From positions 9,240,001 to 9,304,000 of the forward strand of contig OU612072.1 of the NCBI GenBank assembly GCA_914767715.1: a stretch of 64,000 nucleotides of DNA. Direction: 5' to 3'. A program made the translations under genes and the position numbers. The first letter of the stretch is position 1. Each line of letters begins with the position of its first letter. Positions 34,800 to 46,329 of the stretch are shown in pieces. The notes below the pieces were generated by a model. That model had not been told where the DNA came from, did no database searches, and saw only the letters and a program-made list of their open reading frames with translations. Source of the DNA: Membranipora membranacea. Taxonomy: Eukaryota; Bryozoa; Gymnolaemata; Cheilostomatida; Membraniporidae.

Positions 34800-35540
34800 G
34801 TTAAAGGCACAGAAAGGAAATTGTGAAAAGTGAAATAGTTGTATTTTGGAGTTGCCCTTTGTTGTACGATACTGACCTGCTCCTTACGATGAGTGATAGA
34901 GAGTTAAAATTTGAAATGTATTTTTTTGGTATATGCAGTAGATTGTCAAACAAAACGATGATTGTTTTCACGGAATCCGGGCCTGCGGGGTTGGCTGGCA
35001 GAGGCTCTGCGTTGGGGGGGGGGGGGGTGATTGTGGTGGGCATTTGGTAGATGGGGCTTCATGATCACTGGTCAGATCGGGGTGGTCTCAGCTTTGTTCA
35101 ATTGGGTGGTTGCTACTTTAGTGCCGAGCTCTTTGGCGTAGACTATTAGACCACACCACTGTATTCTTTTATCTGTATTTTAATAAATTATTTTACTAGA
35201 AATTTTAAAAGTAAGATGCCTGGCAAAGAGGCAAATAAATTTCCTTGGGGCAAGACAACGTGTGTTGCAGAGTAGTAGCAATCAAATAACGGATCAAGAG
35301 TAATCTCCCTCACTCCGTTGGTAATGCAAGGGTGTCTGCTGCTAGTTGAATTTCTTCCCAAAACGGGATGAAATACCTTGAAGCAGCCTCTTTTCTTTAA
35401 TTAGTTTCTTGAGGAACGGGCTATAGCGCCCCACCCGCCTGACCCTATCACTTAAAAATGAATGGATACAGCGCTGGAAACGATATCATTGGCAGATCTC
35501 AATATTTTACAATACCTTTAGCTTGTTTTATATTCACAGC
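34800..35540. other. Intergenic sequence, no gene seen
   Basis: Contains a poly-G run at 35014-35027. Overlapping open frames on both strands around 34801-35050 are proline- or glycine-rich because of that run and are not credible. Confidence 0.4.
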
Positions 35541-35552
35541 TGTCGAAAGGTA

Positions 35553-35904
35553 ATGTTATGGCTTGTTGCTAGGAAACTGACAAACTCATAGAAAAATACT
35601 CGCTCGCTTGTATTTTGGTTCTGCATATCCTGGAAATGATTCAATGTCTTTTGGGTATGTAAAGTATCAGAAGGTCACACTATATTTTAATTTAATATTA
35701 ATTTATAGGAATAATATAAGAGAAATGAGGCAAGTGAAAATAAGATATTTGAAATTGCAGTAAAGTTGTAACAAATGGTCATGGAAAGCACTGTAATAGG
35801 CTGAGGTACATTGAAGTTATGTCTGCTTCTACTCAAATTTATTCCCTAAGCCATTCTTAGGCAGTTATCTACTCTTGATGTAGGTAGAGACAAGTCCATA
35901 TACC
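35553..35904 (-). pseudogene. Decayed duplicate of BCH-gene exons 10-11
   Basis: On the minus strand an acceptor TTTCCAG at 35630 is followed by GA TAT GCA GAA CCA, which reads YAEPKYKRASIFL, a stop, then VCQFPSNKP and another stop. The live exon at 51507-51402 reads YADPEYKQAIIVLSACEFPS, so both the acceptor and the residues line up. The flanking intron also matches (TTGAAGTTATGT and GTAGGTAGAGACAA appear in both places). TATGGAG/GTATAT at 35904 mirrors the donor of live exon 10 at 51996 (CATGGAG/GTATGT). It kept an intron, so it arose by DNA duplication, not retroposition. The intron copy is 274 bp against 488 bp. Confidence 0.65.
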
Positions 35905-36652
35905 TCCATACAACAGTATTATCACAACAAGAAAGAATCAGATATTCGTCTGCCTGGGATTTCCCTTCTCTTTTTTGAGTTTAAATTGTGCTGACTGAGA
36001 TATGTGATGAGATAGAAAGCCCTGCTCTAAGTACCTAAATAACTGCTCAGCATGCCTTGTACCAGTGGTAAAAATGTATTAAGATGTTAACATACATGGC
36101 ATCTATAAGTTGGTGGCCAGATTGAGATCTATTGTTTGAATGTGCACATCATCCGTTGGTCAGGTAAATTATCGGTGCAAGTATGATTCAATAATATCGG
36201 TATCAGATATGAAAGACTATACTGTGATTGATAACTGAGCGTTTTTATTGATATCATTTATTTTTCTATTTATCGAAGGAGAAAAGGCTCAACCAAAAGT
36301 CATAATGATCTGCTCTACTATCATTCATCACAAAAAATATAAAACTCTAATTTTCTTATCTTTGTAAGTTGCACATACCTTTCTTTCAGACTGGAAATAA
36401 TAAGTCATTACAAAAGCTCCTGTCACTTTTAAATTACAAACAGAAATCAATCAAGGCCAATAACAGGCAGCTGTCTCTTTCCCTATCACCTGTCAAACAG
36501 TACAGAGAGCTTTATTGCGGCTAAATGAGTTGAAGCTGATAAGCTGTTCCAGGGGACCAATAAGGAGTAAGCCACTGAATGCCTAATATCAAAAGGGTTT
36601 GATAAGTCACTGATCACTCAATATTTGTTTCATTTGTGTATCGGATGTTACA

Positions 36653-39600
36653 ATGGCGTTCACTTCAGGGCTTCTTTTGGTGGGTTTTTGGGCGCTTTGG
36701 TACACCGTAATAATATTGGTAACATTGAATTGGTTGTTTTATACTTGTGGATCAGAAAACTTGTTGTTACACTGTGCACAGTGTTTCCAAAAAATACTAT
36801 AGTGAAACTTTCATAGTATTTCTGTTGGTCCTGTTTTTATTAGACATTAACCATTTCATTAAATTATTTGTTTGAGTTTCTCTGTGAAAAAACTTTCAAC
36901 TTCATTTTTCTATTTTCAGGTGACTCTGTTAGCGCCTCTGGGTTCAGTAGTGAGAAGCAATGCGATTTCTGAGCAGTTTGTGTGAGTACATTTAGCAACT
37001 CCTTATTTTATGCTTGTTTTAGCCAGCGTAGTTACATAGTAAGGATCATAGTTCATAGACACTTATATATATATATATATATATAAAATAAGTACACTTT
37101 TATCCAAATTGCAGTTGCTATACCCAAAACTATCATTAGATAGCCTGTCTTCTGTAGTCTATGAAGGGAATACTTCGATTCAGTTTTATGAACAATACTA
37201 GTTTATTTGATGATCAGAAAATCAATTGCGATAGCATACACGCGCACCCACACACTGCTTGTAAAATGTTTTTCGATATTTTTCTTCTGCATATTAAGAC
37301 TTTTGATAGTGGGCTGGTTTTTGTCGCTGAACAGACTACTTTGAATTTCGACCTTGTAATAATGTGTCGATTAAAAATATTGTGTAGAAATGATGTCTGC
37401 ACATTGTGTATTAAATTCGCTGTCATTGCAATCGTTTACAATATAATTTTCCCTTTCAATTATTTCCAGTCCTGCTTCCCAGCTCCTTACTCTTGAAGGG
37501 GATTTTTTAGAATAATGGAAAAAAATCTCTTGTAACTGGTTTTTGACTTTTCCTTAATTTAGGGCTGCGCCAATACCAAACTCTTATTCTGCTCATACTA
37601 TGCAAGTCCCTTAAAGTTCATTGAACAATGCTTATATATACTATTGGACGTTAACCTCAATACCAAAGTAATTGTGAATAAGTCTCGATTTGATTTCGTT
37701 TCAAAAGGTAATGCCAAAGGGGAAAAATATCTATTGTATTGCTCAGCCCTAATCTGGGGGAAAAATCGCATTTAATTCACTGTGCATCAAGACACGCAAA
37801 TCGAGACTGGATGCATTGTTTTTTTAAATGATCAAAAGGAAGCTATAGTTTCGAATCAACCAGGCATTTGAAGTTGAAAAATATGTGATCTAATTTCCTT
37901 TTTTATATTTCAGTTTATCTCCTAATGCCACAATGACAACGGTGGTAAGCGCACAGGGCTCCGTTAATCAGATTGAACCGGATCTCTTTGTTAAGGGAAA
38001 CCTTATATTCGTTGATTCCCTCAAACTTATCCGTACAACCGATGGTCAAACTAAAACAATCACCATAGTTGGAAATATGGGAAGTTGTTACGGTCACCGT
38101 TGTTCTGCAGACTCCGTAGGCACTGACGCACAATTCAGTAGTGTAACTTCTTTCGTCCAGCTTTCTGCAGATAAACTTATTGTTGTTGATTCTTCTTATG
38201 ATTGCTTCCGCCTTGTTGACAGACGTTCTCGACGGACATCGGCTTACGTCGGAGAGTGCGTTGACTCATCTAGCAGAGAAGGATATCATGATGGCAGTGG
38301 CACCAATGCTCGCTTTAATAATCCCGTCTACTTTATAATCGATCAAGTTAAACCTAACAATTTGATTGTTGCAGACAGTGATAACAACGCACTGAGGACA
38401 ATTGATACAAATACTTTGCAAGTGGGCACCCTCCTCAAACTGGATAGATTAAAAGATCCAATGTGCATAACACAAGACGTTATAACAGGCGACTTGTTTG
38501 TAGCGGGAACAAATGTTTTATGGAGATTCAAATACGCCAATCAAGAACTTGTTCACCTTGCTGGTCAGCATAACAAAGGGTTCCGTGACGGGAAGTTTGG
38601 GGCCGCACTTTTCGATGCGCCATTTGGGATGCTCAAGCTTGCAGACGAAAAACTTTTGGTTACCGACGAAGGCAACAAGCGTCTGCGACTCCTAGACTTG
38701 AACTCAATGACATTGTCATCAATATGTGCGGGAAACGATGAGACTTTGGACGGAAATCTCAATGTATGTCGCATGACCATGCCAAGTAGTTTGACTATTG
38801 TCAACAAGGCGCTATACATTGGAACAGACGGGAAAATTAGAAAAATCCAAGGTTCGCAATTCTCTGAGCAGAGCATAGTTTTACCAGTTTGACCTCAGCT
38901 AAATTTGCTATACATTCACATTGAAGTTGTTCAATAACATCGTAAACACTTGATTAAAGAATAAATGAAATGTATCCAAAATTGTCCCTCACTACTTCTA
39001 AATTACAAATTATTAGCACAATTATGTTTTTTTATCAGGAAAGTCAGTTACGAACCCAGCCATAGGAGTCTCGAATCCTGATGACCAAGGATTTTGCATT
39101 GATAAGAATGTAACAAAGATTCTGCCTCCTGGACAAATGACCATGGATATACAGATTGTTCCAGGCATTGTAGTGGAGCATGGAGCAGGAGAATTCACCT
39201 ATAAGATGAACAAATTTGCCTTCAAATGCACGCACAATGTTAAAGTTGTTGAAGGTGAGAGACCAATCAAGCACTAACCGAACCTATTTGACTCACCTAA
39301 TAATTATTGTCCTTTCATACCTCTGATACTGCAGTTTTAAAAGAGTGTATAAATTCATTTAGGTACATGGTTGTCCAAAACAGAGTTGCTAAAATATAAC
39401 TAGAAATCCTGTGATCGCAAATGCCCAAACTTCACAGTAGCAGATAGCCTACAGGCTCCTGTGATGGACGTGGTTGGTTTAAATTGCTGTCAGCTTACTG
39501 CCTCCATCTCACCAGGATACATGTTTTCAGCTTTGAATAACTTGGGCTCATTTCTGACATATGAGCCACATGTTTTTGGCGAAAACATTGAAGCTTACAT

Positions 39601-40903
39601 ATGTTGTCTGATATTCTGAATGTTTTTTTTATCTGTTTATCTGAAATAAATAAACAGATGCTGGAGTTGTACGCCGTCTCTCATTTACTGCTCGATATGA
39701 TATAAAGTGTAGCCTCACAACTGGCGAAGTAGCACAGTCAACTCTAGCAAGCGTGGCACAGAGCAATGTGCATCAACTCCAGCAAATCTGTCTCACTGGT
39801 GAGTCGAATGGAGGAGAGGATTCCATACCAATTGCATTATTATGATGACAAGTGCAGTCAGTCAATACGTTCATAGCGCTGTTGCTGTCTGCATTTTAGT
39901 GAGGGAAATGAGGTCAGCAAGTTGTGACTTCATGTCCATCGAAGTTTGAACTGGTACTGTTGAGTAATTTCATATATAATAATATCATAATTAGGTACAG
40001 GAGCGGCTTTATTGCTAAAATTGAATGTAAAGTAAAATTAAAATGTAATAACACAGTTAGGAATTTTCTTGCACCCATGATGCCATATACAACTGTCATA
40101 TCATTTTTCGTTCAATGGCATAAAATTTGACTGACCCAATGCTGGGAATGCTTTTTCACGATCCATCTGTCCATCCATCCATGTGTCTCAAAGTTTATAT
40201 TTTAATATGACTCCTGGTTTTATTTAACAGACTGTAAGACCTCAGTTGCTGATAAGCCCATGATATCTTGCTCTGATGATGTTCTGTCGATAACATGGCC
40301 GACTGAGGTGACCTACACTGCTGATGTGACAGAGTTACCAATGGAACTGAAAAGAAAGTTAGATAGTCGTCAGACTGGCTTTCCTATCCTAAGTGTCTTT
40401 GTTCTCAACCACCAACCACCGTAAGCATTCAAAGTGTTAAATTAGCCATAAAAAATTGTAAATATACTTCAAACGCTAAAACACATTGGACTATGGAATC
40501 GCTGGATACACTTCATAGAAAGATAAAACTTGAGAATGTGTACTGTACATAACAAAATGCAGGTTATTTTGGAAATATCCCAAAATGCAGTTTTTGTTAT
40601 TTCCCTATTCTGGTCAATGATGACATAATTTTATTTCCTGATGTTTCATACAAAGGATCCTCGAAATTAATTTTTTGGAGTGCCGGTGACATGCTCTATT
40701 GAAGAGTATTATTAGACAATGAAAAATCAATCTGCTTCAAGTTTGGAGGGTTTTACGACATTTTGAATTACAGATTCAATTATACTTTCAGGGTCGTGTT
40801 TCCAAGAAAGGATGCCGATGGTCGTTATGCTGATGTCTCTCTGGTCAGCACATGTCGAGACAAAGCACATGTCTACAACTCCAAGTCTGATACCTGTCAA
40901 TAA
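36653..40903 (+). CDS. NHL-repeat beta-propeller protein, secreted or membrane-anchored, two 3' ends
   Basis: Exons: 36653-36718 (or to 36706; both keep phase), 36920-36981, 37914-38892 (stop), giving 368 aa. The start MAFTSGLLLVGFWALWYT is a signal peptide or anchor in good start context. The third exon holds about six blades. Typical repeats are HDGSGTNARFNNP then LIVADSDNNALRTID, and FRDGKFGAALFDAPF then LLVTDEGNKRLRLLD. An AATAAA at 38960 follows the stop. Further exons 39039-39254, 39658-39798, 40231-40420 and 40792-40903 are phase-matched to each other and end in TAA. They join exon 3 in frame if a weak donor (CAAG/GTTCGC at 38851) is used, giving 574 aa. They add about 250 residues with eight cysteines of no family I know. 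NHL propellers usually bind proteins or other ligands. The partner is unknown. The short form is secure and the long form is inferred. Confidence 0.75.
37064..37086. repeat. AT dinucleotide microsatellite
   Basis: About 11 AT repeats within the second intron of the NHL gene. Confidence 0.8.
38960..38965 (+). terminator. Poly(A) signal of the short NHL transcript
   Basis: AATAAA lies 67 bp after the TGA at 38892 and before the next phase-matched exon at 39039. Its use would end the transcript inside what is otherwise an intron of the long form. Confidence 0.45.
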
Positions 40904-41756
40904 GAGCTGTGCCGATATATTTTGCTTTGAGTTAAGCAAGTTAGCATTATGATTTCCGTTTCTTAGACAACCTTGTCATCACATTAATTTCAATTGATTA
41001 GTTACATTGCCACTGATAGCGTACGAATCTTATTTCTATCGCTTGAAAATGAGCTCTATTTCTAAATGGTATATTTTCAGTCACATCAATTTTATATTAT
41101 TAACGTAAAATAATAGCTTTTATTACAAATTATTCTGATTGCTTTTAAAAACTTGACAATTGAAATATAACTACAGCGCCTTTGATGGTGGAATCAGTGG
41201 TTACATCCAATTAGTATCAAACATTTCCTGTTAACTGTCAACAAGACCTAACAACCATATGATAAATAAATGAGTAGATAACACACCAGGTTCCATGACT
41301 ACACTTTCTTCTCTATAAATATAGTTACCCTTTTTTAGACATGATAGACTGTATCGCCTATGAGTTTTACCTATTTGTAATCACTTTGACTGTTATTTAT
41401 GCGTGATGTCAACTCTAGATAGGTTGAATAATTACCAGTGGTGATTTTGTTGGCTTTCTGTTGAACCTCCATTTATTTTCCCCATAAACTGACACTTAGC
41501 AGGCAACTGTATTAGAATTGTAATGGTGTCATAATTTAAATAAGAGCACCTATCTGCTCAGTGATAAAAGACTATATAACTCAATACCATGGCCATGTTT
41601 CTCCTAAGTGGTTGCTGATAATTGAAGGTACAAAACAGGAACAAAACAAAACTGTTGTCATGCAAAGAAACATAAATCTTCCACCTGTTGAAATTTATCG
41701 AAGTTCATGCTAAAGACAATCACTATTCCCTGCAGGTTAGCCTTTGTGTGAGCTCT

Positions 41757-42280
41757 GAGATAATCTTGGACATGTTGCCCTGTTGTTATTTAACTTATGA
41801 TTGCTTTCTCAGAATCTGTTATCAGTATTAAATTGCAGTGGCAAAAGTCAGGGACCTCTCTCAAGCATCTTTCTTGTGTACTTTTACCTCTACCTGACAC
41901 TCTTCACATATAACCAGGGCTACCAAATTTCATTTTCAGATTTTTCAGTTGTTGCTTGCCTCATACAGTATGGCAATATCGGTTTGGTTTTGTTTTAATA
42001 TGTTTCGGACTTTCGCCACCCAGATAGCTGACATGAGAGATGATGAATTAGAATTGAGAAAGTGATCTAACCAATGCATCCACGAAGTTTTGATCTTCAG
42101 AAGTACAAGGGAACAAATTTCACCCACACGGAAAATTTTCGTAAATGTCATTGTAAAGCCCTCTCATTTTCCGGCACGTAGTCATTTGTGTCATTTCCGA
42201 GATAACTTTGCAAATTTTGCCCTGATGTTATTTCACGACTGATATGACTTCTTATTAAGAAATTGTTATCAGTATAGAAT
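41757..42280. repeat. Diverged direct repeat in the convergent intergenic region
   Basis: About 80 bp around 41757-41838 (TTGCCCTGTTGTTATTT ... CTGTTATCAGTATTAAATT) recurs at 42197-42280 (TTGCCCTGATGTTATTT ... TTGTTATCAGTATAGAATT), 440 bp apart. The rest of 40904-42767 holds no supported gene. Confidence 0.5.
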
Positions 42281-42767
42281 TGAGTGGGCACTCCGAAATC
42301 GAGAAACTTCTGTCTAGCGCCTACATCATGTACTTCGAACGACAAATTATTTTCACAAGGCTAGATAAAGCAAACAAGAGTAGATTTGAAGGACACAAAA
42401 CGTTATTATTTTTAACCTTGACCACACAGAAGGCCGGTTTGGTGATGTGGGGTACGCTCTTAGTCTTCATTGCCTGCACAATGATAAGGAAATGATTTGA
42501 GAAGTTATACTCGCCGCAGGGTGCAAAACTTCTAAATCTTGCACAGGCGCTAATGGTGTCGTCAGCGATAGCTGTACACACAAAATGATTATTGCAAACT
42601 CAAAACCAACCTGTTATACCAAATATTTAGGAAACATTTGCTTACATAATCATTTCAATTATGCTATAGGCTGTTTATAGTAGTGGAGTTATAGAACATG
42701 TTAGAATTACATCTCATTTACATGGTGACTTCCGGTTATAATACTGAACAAAAGTACACATAGTAGG

Positions 42768-45700
42768 ATTCCGTGTCAAAATGCCATGGCCAAAATGCCA
42801 TTGGGACAAAATGCCATTGCCATAATGCCATTGTCATAATGCCATGGCCATAATGCCATAGGTGAAATCACCACTGCACAATATACCAATGCCAAAATCC
42901 CAGTTGTACAAAACGCCAGTTGTGTCAAAATACCAGTGGATATAAAGCCAGATGTGTCGAAATACCAGTGGATATAAAGCCAGATTGGTCATAATACCAT
43001 GCGGGACAACATACCATATCCCAAAATACCATTGCCAAAATTCCAAAATATATAACCAAAGGAGATCAAGCCACATTGTATTTTTTTTAGTCACATTACA
43101 GCCGCGGGTTGCTTGATCATAGTAGGGGGTGGTTCAGTTGGTTAGAGCCATCTCCTTCACTGTTCAAGTCTCAAAGTTTCTTCGTTCAATTTCAATGATA
43201 TCTGGGGTTTGTTGGGATCCACAAACTGAGAGCTAGTAACTTGTAATAAATATTTCCCAACCATTCTTTAGAATAATATGACAATAACTTTGGATTATTA
43301 CCAATTTTTTTTTGAAAGCCAAGTCTTGACTCATCGCTGCCCTAGAGACTCATGCTTACTAATGACATTGATAAGACTACGATGATTGAACATAGAGCAG
43401 GTTATCTCTGTGTTTATTAGTTGTATAAAAAGTTACAGTTACAACTAACAGGAAGGAAAAACTCTGTTCACCCAAAATGAACTTTCACAGTAGGCCATGG
43501 CCATAGTATTCAGCAAAGCCATTTAATAGGGGCTTGTGACTCACAGGATGTTCACAACTTGAATTTCATGTTGTAAATTTAGTATAAATGATGATGGATA
43601 TGGATAAGTTTCTAACATCTCTTCTGACCATATACACATTCAACAAATTTTGTTTTCCTACTCGAGGTAAAAAAAGCTACATAGTCTACAGAGCCGTTTC
43701 GTCAAAATGTGGTGTTACTATGCAGAGCTTTTGTTTCTCTTAAATAGTTATGTAATGTAACTTCTTTTGATTCCATTTAAAAAGAATGTTGAGAATTTTA
43801 TATGTTCAACCAAAAAATTTACTGGTTTAATTACGATAAACCACCAAAGTTGCCTTCCACCTGTAATGGACTGCGTAAAATGCACAGGACACACAATTAC
43901 GTCCCATTTACTATGGAAAATCTAACAATAATCATTCAGATAGCACAAGCATTTAAGCTGTAATACACAGCAAAGAACTTGTTATACAGAACCTTTGCCA
44001 CAAAATTAAGAACTATTGGCGAATTAAAAAATGATTTTGTTACCCACCGGACTGAAAACATATTGACAAACTTATAACAAACTATAACAAAACTTGTGTA
44101 AATTAAATTAAGTAATATAACGAAATGTGTGACTATTGTAGTGTAGAACAAAATTCTCCTATACCGATATGTATGCCAAAATATAACCCACCAGTGTTGT
44201 GATGCGCAGGTCGGCGTACAGGAATCCTGAAAAAAATTTTGACTAAAGACTAAAGCAAGTTGAGTTGAAGCCAATATTTTTATATTCTTATTAGATCCCG
44301 AACCAGAATTTGTGAAACCAAAATAATTATTTTATATTATCTATTACTATTATTAAATCCGAACATAAAAATGTGCACCTTAGATTTAAACATTTCAGAT
44401 CAACAATTCCTTACGGATGAACACAACTAAAATAAATTTATGTGTTATTATAAGAAAGTATACAATAACAAAATTGTTACAGAAATATCTGACACCAACT
44501 TTCAATGGAAAACCAAGCTCATGCATTGATAATGCCAGCAACAAAATTAGTGCCAGAAAGCATCAACGTCCTACTATATCAAGAAACCTTGGATGACTAA
44601 GCAGTTATTTACACTCACCAAAGAGGGTACTAAACTTCACAAAATAAGCAAAAAGCATTCAAAAACCATAGAGGAAATTTAAAAATCATTGTAACAAATT
44701 TGGTATTAGATGGGCGCAGTACAACTAACACAATCAATATTATAATGGAACAACTTTACGGCCATTTTATTGATGGAAGAATCACCCAGGGTTTAATTTT
44801 ATATCTTTCAAAAGCTTTTGATACAATAAATCACAGTGTTCTCATAAGTAAACAGATATTTTTTTCAGATATTATCCCCCTCATAGCGACTGTAGGAAAA
44901 TTATCTTTTAAATAGAAAACAGTTTGTATTGGTAAATGAATTAAGTCGGTTTACTGCCTGTCATGATCGGTGCTCCCTAGGGTTCGGTTCTCGGCCAGCA
45001 CTATTTATAATTTATAATGTTGACCTTTTAAATGTATAACCTGATCTAAATTGAAATTTTTTTGCTGACAGTCCTAATAATTTTAGCACTGAACCTGAAA
45101 TTACGAAGAGCAATTTACCTCTGATAAATGAATGGTGTATCACCAACTGTCTTGTCATAAACTATGAGAATACCTTTTTGAGACCTCGAACAACATTTTT
45201 AACCAGAAGATTAACAGCTCATATTCCGGAACTTTTTTAGAAGAAAGAGGAACAGCATAACTATCTATGAACATTTTAGAAGCCTGAAAAAGGAATTAGA
45301 TTTAACCCTGATGATGATACAAGCACTCGGTCCAGCCATTGAGCAGAATCTAGAATTAGAGTTCTGGGGCCACGCAAGTGACAGCCAGATAGGACTCTGT
45401 GTGACATCAAGGGAATTAAACCAGGGGTCACAGTTCTCATATTTTTGAAAAACTAAAAATCATGCCATTACAAATGCTTTGTGAATATAAAGTTTTGAAA
45501 CTTTTATTTATTCCATACTCAATTCAAAATATTTTCAATATGATAACAAACCTTGAATACAACGCTTGATCCAACAAACTTGAATTTATGAAAACCAATA
45601 ACAAGCGAGGAGAGAGGTCCTTGTTAAGAAATTGCATAGGCTTGTTCAAAAAGTTCATACCGGAGGTGTGGGCAGGGCCAGAGTGCAACCATGCTAGCCT

Positions 45701-46318
45701 TCATGACGCCGGTAATAGCATCAGAAAAGACCAGTCAAAACCCTTCAAGCCAAGACATAAAGTTGGTCAAATTTAGAGAGTCAATTAACTTGCCATAACC
45801 CACAGAGTTGGCGACTTGACGGCGCAATATTTGGTTGCAATTTCTGCAACACACACTAGCCTTCAGAACAATGGGGCCCAACTACCCCAAGAGAAAAAAA
45901 TTCAAATGTAGAAACTTTGAGACTTGAACAGTGAAGGAGATGGCTCTAACCAACTGAACCACCCCCTACTCTGATCGAGCAATCCGCAGCTGTAATGTGA
46001 CTAAAAAAAAGTACAACGTGGCTTGATCTCCTTTGATTATATATTTTGGCAATGGTATTTTGGGATATGGTATGTTGTCCCGCATGGTATTATGTCCAAT
46101 CTGGCTTTATATCCATTGGTATTTTGACACATCTGGCTTTATATCCACTGGTATTTTGACACAACTGGCGTTTTGTACAACTGGTATTTTGGCATTGGTA
46201 TATTGTGCAGTGGTGTTTTCACCTATGGCATTATGGCCATGGCATTATGACAATGGCATTATGGCAATGGCATTTTGTCCCAATGGCATTTTGGCCATGG
46301 CATTATGGCCGGGTACCC
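42768..46318 (+). mobile_element. Inverted-repeat DNA transposon T, copy B, with LINE fragment inside
   Basis: About 3.55 kb flanked by ATAGTAGG (42760-42767 and 46319-46326; one extra base C also matches, so the exact edge is ambiguous by a base). The termini are ATTCCGTGTC and GGGTACCC. The same long inverted repeats, tRNA-like blocks and internal sequence as copy A appear, but in inverse orientation relative to the window. Copy B carries extra internal segments that copy A lacks (about 43655-43825 and 43880-44150). No transposase frame. Confidence 0.85.
44400..45447 (+). mobile_element. Decayed LINE reverse-transcriptase fragment within transposon copy B
   Basis: Same fragment as in copy A. 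LDGRSTTNTINIIMEQLYG and LYLSKAFDTINHSVL are in frame at 44700-44915. Downstream, after a stop, GSVLG and then, in another frame, PALFIIYNVDLL resemble the QGSVLGPLLF..Y.NDL motif of LINE RTs. Multiple stops and frame changes show it is dead. Confidence 0.75.
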
Positions 46319-46329
46319 ATAGTAGGCCT

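Noticed and set aside
34801-35050. Overlapping frames on both strands with proline- or glycine-rich ends
   Set aside because: Caused by the poly-G run at 35014-35027. No start context or splice sites support either.
37161-37496. 111-codon plus-strand frame in the NHL gene region
   Set aside because: It lies in the intron between phase-matched exons 2 and 3, has an AT-driven composition and no matching splice phase.
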